This document shows positions 1-8,946 of a DNA stretch of 64,000 nucleotides, piece by piece (within the stretch, counting starts at the first letter, position 1; each line of letters begins with the position of its first letter). The notes under the pieces were generated by a model. That model was not told where the DNA came from. It did not search any database and saw only the letters and a program-made list of their open reading frames with translations. The DNA comes from Balanoglossus misakiensis (taxonomy: Eukaryota; Hemichordata): the NCBI GenBank assembly GCA_040954595.2, contig CM082592.2, forward strand, positions 2,666,001 through 2,730,000. The letters are read 5' to 3'. Both the position numbers and the translations under genes were made by a program.

Positions 1-787
1 GGGGGGGGGGCAAGTTTGTGTCATCGGTTTTCAAAATCAGGCCGACCCCCCTTCACCCAGGACCCAAAAATGATGACCCCCCCTTAGACAGACCCAAAAA
101 TATGAAATATTAAAAAACTGAACGGTCCCTAAAACACACTGGGTATGGTGACCAGGCTAAGCAAATACGGGTTTCACTCACAGAAAAGGCGAGAAGAATT
201 AATTCAACACGTACAATCAACCTCTTTTTCTAAACGACATACATGTACATGTATATAGACTAGGGGGTAGCCCCCCCCCCCCCCCCTCAGCGCGGCAGAA
301 TTTTCACCCCATTCTTTATACATGAAATTGACAAGAAATAACGTTTTTGGTGGGAAAATAAATTCTGTTGAAAATAAAGTATTAAGCAGTATTTAATTGT
401 GTACAATGAATTGCACTCACTAACCATGCATGCTAAGAAAATAAGACCCCTTCTTCTGAAAAGACGGTTTTCTCTGATATCTTCCTCAAGTTTAGGTCTT
501 TGTCAATTGGCGAACTTTAACACACTACTCCTACACAATTCTTGTCAACTTCATCGATTTTTCTGCCCACTCAGCATTGTTGTTCAGATAACCACTCTGA
601 CCTTAGATCAGGCCACTTTTTACAGATAACACACCCACTAACCTGTCCCACCAGGTACCAGACTATTTAAGTGCTCCCTAGTTTGGCCATATTTCATATT
701 ATTTACAAGTCACATGCCCTGTTTAACCAATCAGTTGCAAGAAGCCACCCATGACAGTTTTGCTAACACCATGATAAAGAGCTCTAT

Positions 788-813
788 CACTAACTGTTCC
801 TCATTTGGTCCAG
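788..813 (+). promoter_or_regulatory. Candidate 3' splice site in the TRIM 5'UTR
   Basis: A branch-point-like CACTAAC (788-794) is followed by a short pyrimidine-rich stretch and CAG at 811-813, 27 bases before the ATG at 841. This would let a non-coding first exon be spliced onto a single coding exon, a common arrangement for TRIM genes. The upstream exon is not identified. The alternative is an unspliced 5'UTR with a TATA-like TATTTAAG near 662. Confidence 0.45.
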
Positions 814-840
814 ATCTGTGAGCAAGCTAACACATACAGA

Positions 841-3051
841 ATGGCGACTGCAGGCACCGAAGGGAAAATCCTGAAGGAAATCAGTGAAGATTTCCTGTGC
901 TGTACCATCTGCCTGGAGCTGTATACAACTCCTAAAATTCTACCATGTCTGCATACCTTCTGTCAGCAGTGTCTGGTCACTCTGGTTGCAAAGACAGGAT
1001 CTCTCACCTGTCCAGAATGTCGACAGAAATTTCAGATTCCTGTTGGACAAGTGCCAAGTTTGAAGGGAAATTTCTTCATGGCCAGCCTTGTCGACAACTT
1101 CAAGCGACGGATGGAGTCCGTGCGTGCACCTGCTGAGGTCAAGTTCAAGTGTGAAGCTTGCCAAGAGAATACAGCCACTCACAGGTGTGTGGAATGCAAA
1201 CATTATCTCTGTAACAGCTGTGTTCAGGTCCATAGCAATCTGTCGAAAACCCACAGACTTTTGACCATTGAAGAGTTCGAAACAACAAAGTCAAGCAGTC
1301 CGGTGACATTGCAAGCAGTAGAATATTGCAGTGTCCACACCAAGAATGAAATTGAATTCTACTGTGACACCTGTCAGGTTCCTGTCTGTACAAACTGTAC
1401 AATAGATAAACACCGCATACCAGAACATGTGTACAGAGACTTGAAAGACGCAGCAGACGAGTATCTGAGAGACTTGGCAGCCATGGTTGACAAACTGAAA
1501 GTGAAAGAACAGGAAGCTGAAAAGAACAAAAGCCTGGCCAAGCAGATACACAGTGATCTCACAGAGCAGCGCAAGAGAGAAGAAAGGAAGGTGACAATGA
1601 AAGCAGAAGAAGAAATCAACCGAATAAAGAGAGAAGAGCAAAGACTTGTGGATGAGCTGAACAACATCTACAAAATGAAACTAAAAACAGCGGCTGTGTG
1701 CATTGACGAGTTGGAATTAAAGCATGGAAACATTAAGAATGCCTGCAGTTACGTTGAAACACTGATGCATCATGGGCATGCAGCTCAGCTGTTGTCTACA
1801 AAGGGTGACGCAGAGCATCGCATCAAGCAACTGATTACCATGGAAACAAAACCACAGGCACGTAGTGAGGAAGTTGTATTCCAACCAAGTGTTGACTTCA
1901 ATGAGCAGGGAATTCTGGGACTACTGACATCTGATGTCTGTATTTCAAAGTGTACCGTCGAAAACGTTCCCAAACAACTCCTGAAAGGTGACTCTGCAGA
2001 TCTACTGATCACAACCAGAGATTCCACCGGAAAGCAAGTCGCCCCAACACAACCGGTGAAAGCCAAGCTGAGAAAACCTGATGCATCGTGGGAAGACCTG
2101 AAAGTATCGGATAACAGAGACGGGACGCACAGACTGACAGTGGATGGAAAACAGGATGGTAAATATCAGGTTGCCGTGACAATTGGGGATCAACCGGTAC
2201 CAGGCTCTCCTGTCAGCATACCTGTCATCAAAGGATTGGTTCAAAGCATTGGCTGTGAAGGGAGTGCTGAGGGACAGTATGACCGGCCCTTGAGTGTGGC
2301 CTTAAACAAAGACAAAGACATTGTCACAGCTGACACAGACAATAACAGACTGCAAATCACCACCAGACAGGGCAGAGTGAAGAAAATCTTGAAATTTACA
2401 CAATTTGAGAAACCCTTCAGACCATTGGACGTATCTGTATCAAGTGACAATACACACTATAGTTTAGATAACAAAAATAAGCAAGTAGTTGTTAGTGATG
2501 AGAATGGACGTGTCATCAGATGCTTTGGACAGAATGAGCTGAAGGATCCACAGGGGATATCTATCTGCCCTGTCAGTGGTAATGTATATGTGACAGACCA
2601 GGCTGGGGCATGTGTCTTGATTTACTCACAGCATGGCAAGTACATCAGGTCATTTGGGTCATTTGGTAAAGGTCAGGGGAAATTCATGAATGTCTGGGGG
2701 ATAGAAGTGGCAAGTAATGGGATGGTGTTTGTAGCAGACTACGGCAACAAGCGTGTCCAGGTCTTCAATTCAGATGACAAGTATCTGTATTCCTTTGGTT
2801 GTCAGAGCGGGGATGGGGAGCTGAGATCGGCCAGGGGAATAACCACTGAGAATGATAAGTATGTGTATGTTAGTACAGACATTCCCAGCAGCATTCTGAA
2901 GTTTGAGATTGGTGGCAAGTTTGTTTGTCGCATTGATTGTGATGGGGACAAGCTGAACCGCCCCACTGGTATGGCACTGACAGATGATGTGCCTTGCAGG
3001 GTGATTGTAGCTGATTATGGCAACCACTGCATCAAAGTGTTTGTACAGTAA
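841..3051 (+). CDS. TRIM2/TRIM3-like RING, B-box, filamin, NHL-repeat protein (probable E3 ubiquitin ligase)
   Basis: The frame encodes 736 aa from ATG 841 to TAA 3051 without introns. A C3HC4 RING sits at residues 21-60 (C21, C24, C36, H38, C41, C44, C57, C60). A first B-box lies at about 104-138 and a second at about 162-203. A charged coiled coil covers about 208-330, a filamin/Ig-like domain about 375-470 (ending in the PGSPVSIPV pattern), and NHL beta-propeller repeats about 475-736. This order is the TRIM-NHL (class VII) architecture. In that family the RING recruits an E2 enzyme, and the propeller binds protein or RNA in the cytoplasm. The frame is open upstream to 805 but that codon is TTG; ATG 841 has A at -3 and G at +4 and precedes the usual short N-terminus before the RING. 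The length is close to TRIM2/TRIM3. Such genes are heavily duplicated in invertebrate deuterostomes, so the exact orthologue and substrate cannot be named. Confidence 0.93.
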   Translation: MATAGTEGKILKEISEDFLCCTICLELYTTPKILPCLHTFCQQCLVTLVAKTGSLTCPECRQKFQIPVGQVPSLKGNFFMASLVDNFKRRMESVRAPAEVKFKCEACQENTATHRCVECKHYLCNSCVQVHSNLSKTHRLLTIEEFETTKSSSPVTLQAVEYCSVHTKNEIEFYCDTCQVPVCTNCTIDKHRIPEHVYRDLKDAADEYLRDLAAMVDKLKVKEQEAEKNKSLAKQIHSDLTEQRKREERKVTMKAEEEINRIKREEQRLVDELNNIYKMKLKTAAVCIDELELKHGNIKNACSYVETLMHHGHAAQLLSTKGDAEHRIKQLITMETKPQARSEEVVFQPSVDFNEQGILGLLTSDVCISKCTVENVPKQLLKGDSADLLITTRDSTGKQVAPTQPVKAKLRKPDASWEDLKVSDNRDGTHRLTVDGKQDGKYQVAVTIGDQPVPGSPVSIPVIKGLVQSIGCEGSAEGQYDRPLSVALNKDKDIVTADTDNNRLQITTRQGRVKKILKFTQFEKPFRPLDVSVSSDNTHYSLDNKNKQVVVSDENGRVIRCFGQNELKDPQGISICPVSGNVYVTDQAGACVLIYSQHGKYIRSFGSFGKGQGKFMNVWGIEVASNGMVFVADYGNKRVQVFNSDDKYLYSFGCQSGDGELRSARGITTENDKYVYVSTDIPSSILKFEIGGKFVCRIDCDGDKLNRPTGMALTDDVPCRVIVADYGNHCIKVFVQ

Positions 3052-4088
3052 CACTAAAACATCCAATGAACAAGCCAGGCTATCACAAATTTGTGATTGT
3101 AATATTTCATGCCATTAAGTGAGAATTGCCTACAGTTAAATGTAGGTTAATAATTCCCAATGTATGAAACGTCAGTAGCATCATGTGTTTGGAGAATTTT
3201 TTTCAGAATTTTGATTTCATATTTGGCAAAAGACACTGGATAAATGCATGTGTTAAATTTGACCACAGATAGATTTTTTTTTATCTGTAGATATTTGAAT
3301 ATTTGTATTTGCCGTCAGTTACTACGGAAAACAGCAACCGCTGTGACCAAGTCTACATTGCAAAATGAGTGAACTGTCAAATTTTGCTGAATTATCACTG
3401 TATGGTGGATACATTTATTGAAACCTTGACCAGTTTAGACACTCAAATGCAGACGTTTTTTGAATTTTCGAACAATTTTTTTAGTTCAGACAACACTATC
3501 TGAGTCTTATCAGTATGTGGCTCTTAAGTTTCAGCTCAAATATGTTAGCATTAAATAATATTCCTTTTTCAATTTGCAAAGTGGACTTATGAAACGGGAT
3601 GTTTACTTTTTCATGCAGATTCTTTTTAGAATTCCAAAGTTGGTTTATGTACTTGGAAACCAGGGAATTTTTGAACTTTGAACACAATTAATGTACACTG
3701 TTAAATCTGGTTGATTTTATTGAGTGGGATTTTGCTTAAGAATTCAAAGTTTTTATTCAGATCAGAGTTCTTTCACATTTCTGTAGTTTGCCTTTTTTTC
3801 TGTGATTTGTGTATCAAGTGTTGCATTATTCACATTACCAGATTTGAAATTTAAAAAAGTTGGATGAATGAATTTTACGTTTCATTGGTGTCCTTCTTTG
3901 ATCACAAGATCGTTCAGTGAAACTTGTTAATTTAAATACCGTGTTGGAGCGCCACCTAGTGGCAACACTGGATCTGCAAAAAATGGTCTTAGTAAATGAA
4001 AGATAAAACAAAGTCTACTACGTTTGGAGTAAGATAAACTTCAGACAGTAACAAAACTGATATCACATAAAATATTACAAGAAATAAA
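3052..4088 (+). other. Probable TRIM 3'UTR with poly(A) signal
   Basis: AT-rich DNA without a plausible reading frame follows the TRIM stop. A canonical AATAAA at 4083-4088, followed within 30 bases by a T-run, is the best poly(A) candidate. An ATTAAA near 3550 is a weaker earlier option. The extent is inferred. Confidence 0.35.
3949..3964 (+). promoter_or_regulatory. CTCF-like binding site
   Basis: The 16-mer GCGCCACCTAGTGGCA closely matches the known CTCF core (YGCCMYCTRSTGG in this orientation). It lies just downstream of the TRIM gene, between TRIM and the convergent Musashi gene. A function as an insulator or loop anchor is inference from motif similarity only. Confidence 0.45.
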
Positions 4089-5352
4089 GTAGTGAAAAGT
4101 TGATTTTTTGCAACAGCTGATATTTTTGCTTTTGCTTGAATAGTTAGAAAACCTGAAGCATCTTCACTGGATCAGTTGCACCGTTTCGGCATCCCTCTCC
4201 CCCCGCTTTGGCATGAGACATTCCACATTACAAAAGGCCTGGAACATCCCATTTTTAGTCCTAGAGGTTGACAGCTACGAAGGTGTGGACAAAAAAAAGT
4301 GTGTCGTTCCCCGGCCCCTACAGTCACTACGTGTTAACGCCATGAAATCCAATCACCTTTTTATAATAAACAACCAATGAAATAGTGTTCCCAATATTTA
4401 CGTGTTCAACTCAAACTGTAAAAAAATCCAATCAGAGGACATTAAACAAATAAATCGCACGCGTAGCTTAAAACATGTTCAAAAAAACAACAACAGCATT
4501 TGTTTGATTTATGTAGCTTATTTTCTTCATTTTGAACAATAAATTCATGGTGGCGTACGGGGTTAGCGAAGTGACAGATGTGACGTGGGCAGGCTTAGTC
4601 ATGGTATATGGTATTCCGGCGGAGTGCGTGCGTTCGAAACGAGTTTTGTCGCGTTGTTTTTTTTTCTTTTTTCTTTTTCCTTCTGTCCTACTTAGTAATT
4701 TTTCTCTTCTCTCTCACCCTCTTTCCCACCCTTACCCCTTTTCCCGCTACATTCATTGCAGCTATCCGTCAGTTTTTATAATGTCTGCCCACAGCAAGTT
4801 ACAACGGGTCAATCGGTTTTCTAATAACAACCGGCCATGGTTAGGTAGGGTATTACCGTTTAACAACAAGTCTATATAGTATTATTACACCTCACGTATT
4901 ATACCATATTCGTGATTGGCTGAGACGCGCTCACGTGATATAGAAAAAAAAGTGATATAACATGGCTAGAGTTGATAAAGCCCTGTCGCGTGCTCTGATA
5001 TTGCCCGCTGGGTTGTTTTGGTGTTCTGCGCGCGACTTCTGCGCGTTCCAAACTGTCGTTCAATGGCTTCCTTCACGATCAGTCAACTCCCGCATATATG
5101 GCTTCAAAGCGACACATAGGCTTAACACCTGTTCAACTGGACGATATTTTACCACAAACGGACAGTAAATACAACAAAATCGCAACCAACAGTGCAGTAT
5201 TTTCAAAATAATCTAAGTTCGAAGTAGGTATCGTATAATTCTTGGGAGATCGAGACATTTTACATTCTCAGCAACGTACGACATATGGGCGCGCGTCTAC
5301 GTTCTTCTATGCCTGCCTTGTATGTACGTTCAAATGTTCGGCGTAATAAAAT
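4089..5352. other. Gene-free stretch
   Basis: Intergenic DNA with short open frames only. The longest, 4532-4879 (+), starts at a TTG and translates to a low-complexity, pyrimidine-derived sequence without domain features. From about 4870 the base composition becomes richer in CG and CACGTG-type words, marking the start of the repeat cluster. Confidence 0.5.
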
Positions 5353-5536
5353 TAATAACACATGATGCTCGGGCAACATCACGATTTGAAGCCTGCTCTC
5401 GGGCTGGTGATCTCTGACCACAATATTGATGATACCCTCGCCTGCGGCTCGGGTGTCATCAATATTGTGGTCAGAGATCACCAACCCTCGTGCAGGCTTC
5501 AAATCGTGATATTGCCCTCGCTATCATGTGTTATTA
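5353..5536. mobile_element. Foldback (long inverted repeat) miniature element
   Basis: The left arm begins TAATAACACATGATG at 5353 and runs to about 5447. The right arm ends CATGTGTTATTA at 5536. The arms are nearly perfect inverted copies through about 80 bases, including the segment ATCACGATTTGAAGCCTGC and its complement, with a CG-rich centre near 5448-5460. No transposase is present, so it is a non-autonomous element. It shares its CACATGATG tip with the element at 7416-7564. Weak similarity between the arms continues outward to about 5310 and 5575. Confidence 0.8.
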
Positions 5537-5624
5537 TTTAACCAATATTCGCCCATTACGTACAAGAAAACACCAGAGACTACTCGGGTTATAAAAACAC
5601 CCGCCGCTCCAAATTGCCACAGTA

Positions 5625-6060
5625 CGCACAGCGGATGTATTCAAATTTCAAAGCACTCAGTCAAGCGGTTTCAGAGATAATGATTTTTTGACCAAAAATG
5701 TTTAAAATTGCACCAAAAATACATACATGCAAATTTCATCATGATTTGAACAAATCTGACAGTGGTCACCCCTAAGAACGTCAATATCAAATCTCAAAGC
5801 AATAGGACAAGTCCGTTTCAGAAAAGAAGATTTTTTTACCAAAAATGAAGAAATTTAACAAAAAAATTCATTAAAAATAGAAAATTCCAGATATCTACAC
5901 AAAATGAACAAAACTACATGAGGCCCATATCAGGAACTTCCATATCAATTTTCAAAGCAATCAGACGAGTGGTTATGAAGAAGATTCGAAGATTTTTACC
6001 AAAAATGAGATTTTTTGAGCTCATTTGCATATTTTTGAGAATATCTTCAAAAATAAAAAA
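5625..6060. repeat. Degenerate tandem repeat, three units of about 150 bp
   Basis: A recognisable core, TCAAATNTCAAAGCANTNNG followed about 40 bases later by a T-run and ACCAAAAATG, recurs at about 5640, 5788 and 5945. The spacings are about 148 and 157 bases. Units are strongly diverged from one another, suggesting an old array or part of a larger dispersed repeat. Short frames across it on both strands look fortuitous. Confidence 0.65.
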
Positions 6061-6154
6061 AACCTCTGGGCGTATACACATGACACATCCACACACTGAA
6101 TTTCAAGTTTGTGAGCGCTTCGGTTCTCAAAATATTTGAGTGGACGGACATCCT

Positions 6155-6212
6155 CACATACATACATACATACATACATATACATACATACATACATACA
6201 CATACATACATA
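6155..6212. repeat. (CATA)n microsatellite
   Basis: Tandem CATA units with small interruptions. They cause overlapping spurious Met/Tyr/Val/Cys-rich frames on the minus strand. Confidence 0.9.
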
Positions 6213-6904
6213 CAGACTGACGACAGACACAGGTCAAAGGTCAAAATACCCATTTTAACAGCTTCTATAGACCATAGACTATAGTAGCTAAAAATGAGGA
6301 AAGCACTGGCACAAACTAGCACAAATACACACACGCACGCGCGTACCCAAGGGAGACAAAAAAAAGAAAGATGACTTTAAAAAAACTTGAATGACCTAAG
6401 GTTGCGACTGGTTTTCAATGACAGAAAGACTTCATTCTATACCCTCATTATTTATGGTCTTATTTTCGGCAAATACAAGTTGTTGGACGAAGTTGAACTT
6501 AGTGATCTTGCCAAATGAACATTTGCAGGTTGAAAAAGCTTGTACATATACTTGACAATTTTGAAAATCATGACACCTTTGTGATAATAAGTTAGTTTCC
6601 GTGATCGTTAAGACTTACCTAGTTGCAACCTCAATCATATAATGCAAATAAACAGCCATAAGAAATACATTAAAAGGGCAGCATATTTATTTAATTTTAA
6701 TGACGCAAACCCATGACATTTCATAAACTCAATCTTCATACATAAATCAGTAAGAAAGTTGACCCACGATCGCCTTTGATGGAGATTCAGAACCTTAAAT
6801 ATTACAAGGCATCGTACCTTATAAGGAAGACGATTGCGCCAATACACATTAAAGTAAATTTGCTTGTCAGATGAGACATTAACATAACCATTATTTGCTG
6901 TGTT

Positions 6905-7347
6905 TGATGATCGTACAAACAAAGCCTCAGGATCGTGTCGATAAGAAATAAAAAGCGAATGTCGACATGATGATCGTACAAATAAGCAGAAAATGCTGAT
7001 AATCAACACGACCATTTTGTCGATAACTGGAATTTTTGCTTACCCACACGATGATAAGCAAAAAATGCTGATAATCAACACGACCACCGTGTCGATAAGT
7101 AAGTAAAACTACATATCGACACGACCATCGTGTCGATAACATGTTTTTTTTTGCTTATCGACACGATAGTGATCGTGCAAATAAGCTGAAAATGCTTCTT
7201 ATTGACACGATCACCGTGTCGATAAGCAAAAAACACACGTTATCGACACGACCATCGTGTCGATAGGTAAGGAAAACTACATTATCGACACGATCATCGT
7301 GTCGATAAAGCATTTTTTTCCCTTATCCACACGACGATCGTGTCGTC
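6905..7347. repeat. Array of about nine dyad-symmetric units (TTATCGACACGA / TCGTGTCGATAA)
   Basis: Palindromes built from TTATCGACACGA, a 3-6 base centre and TCGTGTCGATAA recur about every 40 bases, centred near 7010, 7050, 7087, 7127, 7168, 7212, 7253, 7295 and 7335. Spacers alternate between versions of GCAAAAAATGCTG and AAGTAAAACTACA. The segment near 7094-7139 is closely repeated at about 7259-7305, giving a higher-order period of about 165 bases. Half-units (GATGATCGTACAAA) at about 6906 and 6970 mark the left end. Both arms of each unit stay complementary although units differ, which suggests the dyad itself matters or is copied by a palindromic mechanism. There is no coding content. 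Confidence 0.85.
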
Positions 7348-7415
7348 GGCATGGTCACAGGTGGGCGTGGTGGGGTATTTACATGTTCACAGCTGGAACA
7401 TACACTGTACATTAT

Positions 7416-7564
7416 ACACATGATGACTGACAATGAGGGCAACAGTGTATTTTGATGACCGAGGGTGCTGCTAGTCACAACTAAAACAGACTGTTTTGGT
7501 GTGACTGGCAGTCCCGAGGTCATTAAAAATACACTGTTGGCCGAATATGTCAGTCATCATGTGT
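7416..7564. mobile_element. Foldback miniature element, same family tip as 5353-5536
   Basis: The terminal arms ACACATGATGACTGAC (7416-7431) and its perfect complement (7549-7564) are followed inward by further complementary blocks (CAACAGTGTATTTT with AAAATACACTGTTGG, and a GACC/GGTC block). The centre is around 7470-7500. No protein-coding capacity. The tip CACATGATG and the CGAGGG words match the 5353 element. Confidence 0.75.
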
Positions 7565-7565
7565 T

Positions 7566-7682
7566 TTATAACACACCAAACCGATCGAACTGATGCCCTA
7601 GGGAACAGTTCGAAATGACTAAGGTCACGTGACATCGTATTGACGTATCACGATCGAGGGTTCGCTGCATGGTGTGTTATAA
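7566..7682. mobile_element. Short inverted-repeat element abutting the previous foldback
   Basis: TTATAACACACCA at 7566-7578 is perfectly complementary to TGGTGTGTTATAA at 7670-7682. An inner pair CGAACTG / CAGTTCG lies near 7587-7612. It overlaps the end of the 7416 element's flank by a couple of bases, so the two may be nested or form one compound element. Confidence 0.6.
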
Positions 7683-8023
7683 TACCAAATGTGTTGCTGC
7701 AGTTTTGTAGCCGTATGACTCACAGCTCTGCATGCCTCATGCACCACGCAGAGCTATAGCTCTACGCGGAGCTACGCAGTCAGGACGTAAGTGGGGTAAT
7801 TACGGCGGTGAGATCAAAGAGATCTATTTGAATGTGAACGTCGCTGAGTGGCAGTTACGGCCAGTTCGAAAAATTTTCAAACGGAGATTTTCGGTACTAG
7901 AAGTGATCGTAGTGCACCCATTTTTCTAAGACGTGTATGAAACACCATAGTCAATGATAGGATGATTTTTCGTGAAGTTTTAACGACGCGTTCCCGAGAA
8001 AGACAGTTTCGGTATGTTGGTTT

Positions 8024-8552
8024 AAATTGTGGTCCTTGACTCTCGGCAAAGATTTCTTGTCTTGAAAAAAATTGGGTAGGTTAGGAAGATATTGAACTAA
8101 GTTACCGTGAAATTATAATAGTGTGAGCCGCTCCGTTGGGGAGTAATGACGGTGTAAAAATTGCCTTCGCCATCGACGAGTACAGCCGTGTTTGCCATAT
8201 GTGTATGCATTGAAGTAGGTCAACGCATGTTAAAGGTATACGGTCACCTATACAAATTTAGCCACAGTTACCATGGTAAAGCGAGATCTAACCAATCACA
8301 GATTTTCAGTGGGTGGCACACGCGAAAATAAAGCGTTCTTTAGAACACTCAAATACGCCATTTCAACTATATATGGCGATATGTAAATTGGAGGTGACCG
8401 TATACCTTTAACCCATGACGTAATGGCTTCCTTTTCAAGGCGTCGTTAACTCTCATTAGCATATTACATACGGAGTCTATACACTATTCACGCTGACTGA
8501 CTTCTCAGGACTGACCTATGGCACTGTAAATTGTGGTCCTTGACTCTCGGCA
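8024..8552. repeat. 25-bp direct repeat pair
   Basis: AAATTGTGGTCCTTGACTCT plus CGGCA occurs identically at 8024-8048 and 8528-8552, on either side of the TTAA-flanked element at 8230-8411. The repeats are too far from that element to be its target duplication. They may be ends of a larger insertion or a local duplication. Confidence 0.6.
8230..8411. mobile_element. TTAA-flanked miniature inverted-repeat element (piggyBac-like target), copy 1
   Basis: The terminal inverted repeats AGGTATACGGTCACC and GGTGACCGTATACCT are perfect, and each is directly flanked by TTAA. TTAA duplication is the hallmark of piggyBac-superfamily insertion. The inside holds AAATTTAGCCACAGTTACCATGG and TTCAGTGGGTGGC, words shared with the diverged copy at 58729-58898. 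It has no coding capacity and would depend on a transposase elsewhere. Confidence 0.75.
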
Positions 8553-8946
8553 TGGATATATTCATGTCAAAATTATGAATAGAGGAGTTTAATAATGTTT
8601 CTAAAACCTGAGGGGGTTAATTTTTGTGTGGGTATGGCTGATATTTTTTTTTTTATTTTTTAACTTCAAGGTCACTTTGAATTTCGTGATCACAATTTTG
8701 TCAGTGGAAGTAAAGAAATTCTTCTCGATAAAACTTCATGAAAAATCACATGTAGTACACTCATAGTACCAGTAATGTGCCTGGGGTGAAATAATTGTCA
8801 GAAATGGGTTGCAAGTTGCTTAACTTTCGTTGTGAAAAAAGTTGAAAAACTGTATGCAAATGAGCAATTCAAACGTTACTGGCCAGTTCAAGTGTTTGCA
8901 TTGCATGATCCCCTGCTGTTTAATTACCCCACTTACGTCCTGACTG

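Larger units (their letters stand above)
7777..8946. repeat. Interval bounded by perfect 26-bp inverted repeats
   Basis: The 26 bases at 7777-7802 (CAGTCAGGACGTAAGTGGGG plus TAATTA) recur in exact inverted orientation at 8921-8946. The enclosed 1.1 kb has no convincing protein and contains a separate TTAA-flanked element and a 25-bp direct repeat. It could be a non-autonomous DNA transposon or an inverted duplication remnant; no target-site duplication was found. Confidence 0.55.

Noticed and set aside
805-840. N-terminal extension of the TRIM protein by 12 residues from position 805
   Set aside because: The codon at 805 is TTG and a likely splice acceptor falls within the extension; ATG 841 has a good start context.
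940-3066. Minus-strand and alternate-frame open frames across the TRIM gene
   Set aside because: They are shadows of the real coding frame and show no domains.
5260-5502. 80-codon minus-strand frame through the foldback at 5353
   Set aside because: The frame stays open because of the inverted symmetry and CG-rich words; it lacks any domain.
6021-6334. Minus-strand MYVCMYV-type frames
   Set aside because: Translation of the (CATA)n microsatellite.
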